Source: Amaurobius ferox (Eukaryota > Arthropoda > Arachnida > Araneae > Amaurobiidae). Taken from it: a stretch of DNA of 64,000 nt. A program made the translations under genes and the position numbers. The notes under the pieces are model-generated. The model worked only from the letters and a program-made list of their open reading frames with translations, ran no database searches and had not been told where the DNA came from. Positions 63,098 through 64,000 of the stretch are shown here, piece by piece. The stretch is from assembly GCA_951213105.1 (NCBI GenBank), contig OX578146.1, positions 51,057,275 through 51,121,274 of the forward strand, read 5' to 3'. The number at the start of each line of letters is the position of its first letter. The stretch's first letter is position 1.

Positions 63098-63950
63098 TGT
63101 CCTAAGGTAACTACCTCTTTTAGGACACGCCCGGTTAGAGTGCGAAGAAGAAACAGGCCGTGAGTATTTACAAACATTAATTTATTTACTATATAAATAT
63201 TTACAACATTATTGATTTAAATTATTTAAAACACAACTTCCCATATTCCAAATGGGATGAATACCAAATTTAAGATAAGCAAATAAACAAATACAAAAGT
63301 ATATATAGTCTCATAGACTAAAATGTGAAAGATGGTAATTAAAATAAACTTAAAACATCCCTATGAAATATTTAAAAATCCTTAACACGGAGAGAGAGAT
63401 CGAACAAATACAAAATAGGCAAAAAGTCCCAATTGGGTAACTCACCAACATTGCTGGCCGAGTTGCGGACTTTCATCTTACTAGTATCACACGCACTTCA
63501 AAACGGGGCTACTGCTTGCCCTGAAGTCCGAGAACATTCTCCTCGCTCCTTTTTCAAATTTCTGAAAACTCTCTCTCTCCAAGATTTTAAAACACGCCCC
63601 TGAGGCGCATACAACTACCTCATTGGATTCAGGGTTTTAACCCCTTGACCCAAAAGCCATGCCATTGGCTTTAGGCCTTCCAGAAACAAAAAGCCCCTTC
63701 TCAAGCCCATGCGAAACTGATATGCTTTCAGGCACTAATTCAAAGCCGGCCGAAAACCATATGATCCCTCCGAAAACGGACAAAAGTTAAACCTTTCGGT
63801 GAAAATACGATCTCTAAAGAAACCTCCGACATCCTGTCTCCTAATCCGAGGAGAGCAGCTGGCCAAACGAAAAGGCTGACCCCCAAAATAAATAAGTAAA
63901 CTCAAGATCGCAACCCCGAAAATATTGGATCATGGGTTTACCATGCGACA
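63098..63950 (-). mobile_element. Solo LTR, about 853 bp, with intact target duplication
   Basis: On the minus strand it runs TGTCGCATGG to CCTTAGGACA. The 5-bp sequence ATAAT (plus strand) flanks it at 63093-63097 and 63951-63955. It matches the 25.7-kb copy along its length. Direct repeats on both sides and no internal region indicate a solo LTR left by LTR-LTR recombination. Confidence 0.9.
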
Positions 63951-64000
63951 ATAATGCATTCCAAAAACAAAAACATTCATTATTTAAGTTTGTATATATT

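Overview
This is 64 kb of AT-rich eukaryotic DNA. I cannot support a single host protein-coding gene or complete RNA gene in it. Every open frame is short, and the longer ones read through repeats (for example GT-rich microsatellites give VCVCVC or THTHTH strings, and a 402-bp satellite gives the same 93-codon frame five times). The mix of rolling-circle elements, tRNA-derived SINEs, solo LTRs, a Tc1/mariner-like remnant and long homopolymers points to an invertebrate animal, most likely an arthropod. I lean weakly to an arachnid, but nothing here proves the taxon.

The dominant content is three families of non-autonomous element with one architecture (called A, B and C here): a TC-starting 5' end, a 12-14 bp subterminal sequence repeated inverted in a strong 3' hairpin, a GT/TCTG microsatellite beside the hairpin, and insertion into T/A runs without target duplication. 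This is the layout of Helentron-associated elements (HINE/DINE-1-like). I count 11 A copies, 8 B copies and 2 C copies plus decayed pieces. 'Plus' means the hairpin is at the right-hand (3') end.

Layout. 1-9.6 kb: A and B copies, a 124-bp TA run abutting a Tc1/mariner remnant, a CCAATATTGG-rich MITE and a SINE. 9.6-13.9 kb: mostly unrecognised sequence with one promoter-like motif cluster. 13.9-19 kb: three B copies, a hairpin-only remnant, a tandem SINE insertion and a 93-bp triplet repeat. 19-25.7 kb: mostly unrecognised, with a SINE, a 148-bp tandem repeat, a 135-bp satellite and foldback MITE arms. 25.7-26.6 kb: solo LTR. 27.3-32.2 kb: five head-to-tail A units, the fourth split by a B insertion. 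34-39 kb: C inside a 46-bp tandem repeat, a foldback MITE, A and B. 39-46 kb: mostly unrecognised, with a Helitron 5' end and a SINE. 46-51.4 kb: second C, a 34-bp tandem repeat, a second head-to-tail A pair and another A. 53.8-55.8 kb: exactly five copies of a 402-bp satellite built on an A terminus. 55.9-64 kb: B, A, one complete canonical Helitron (TC...CTAG, A|T target), B, and a second solo LTR in opposite orientation with a perfect 5-bp target duplication.

The strongest observations are the rolling-circle signatures (tandem arrays, a nested insertion with its empty site, a satellite born from an element end, hairpin covariation) and one sequence module shared by families A, B, C and the canonical Helitron.
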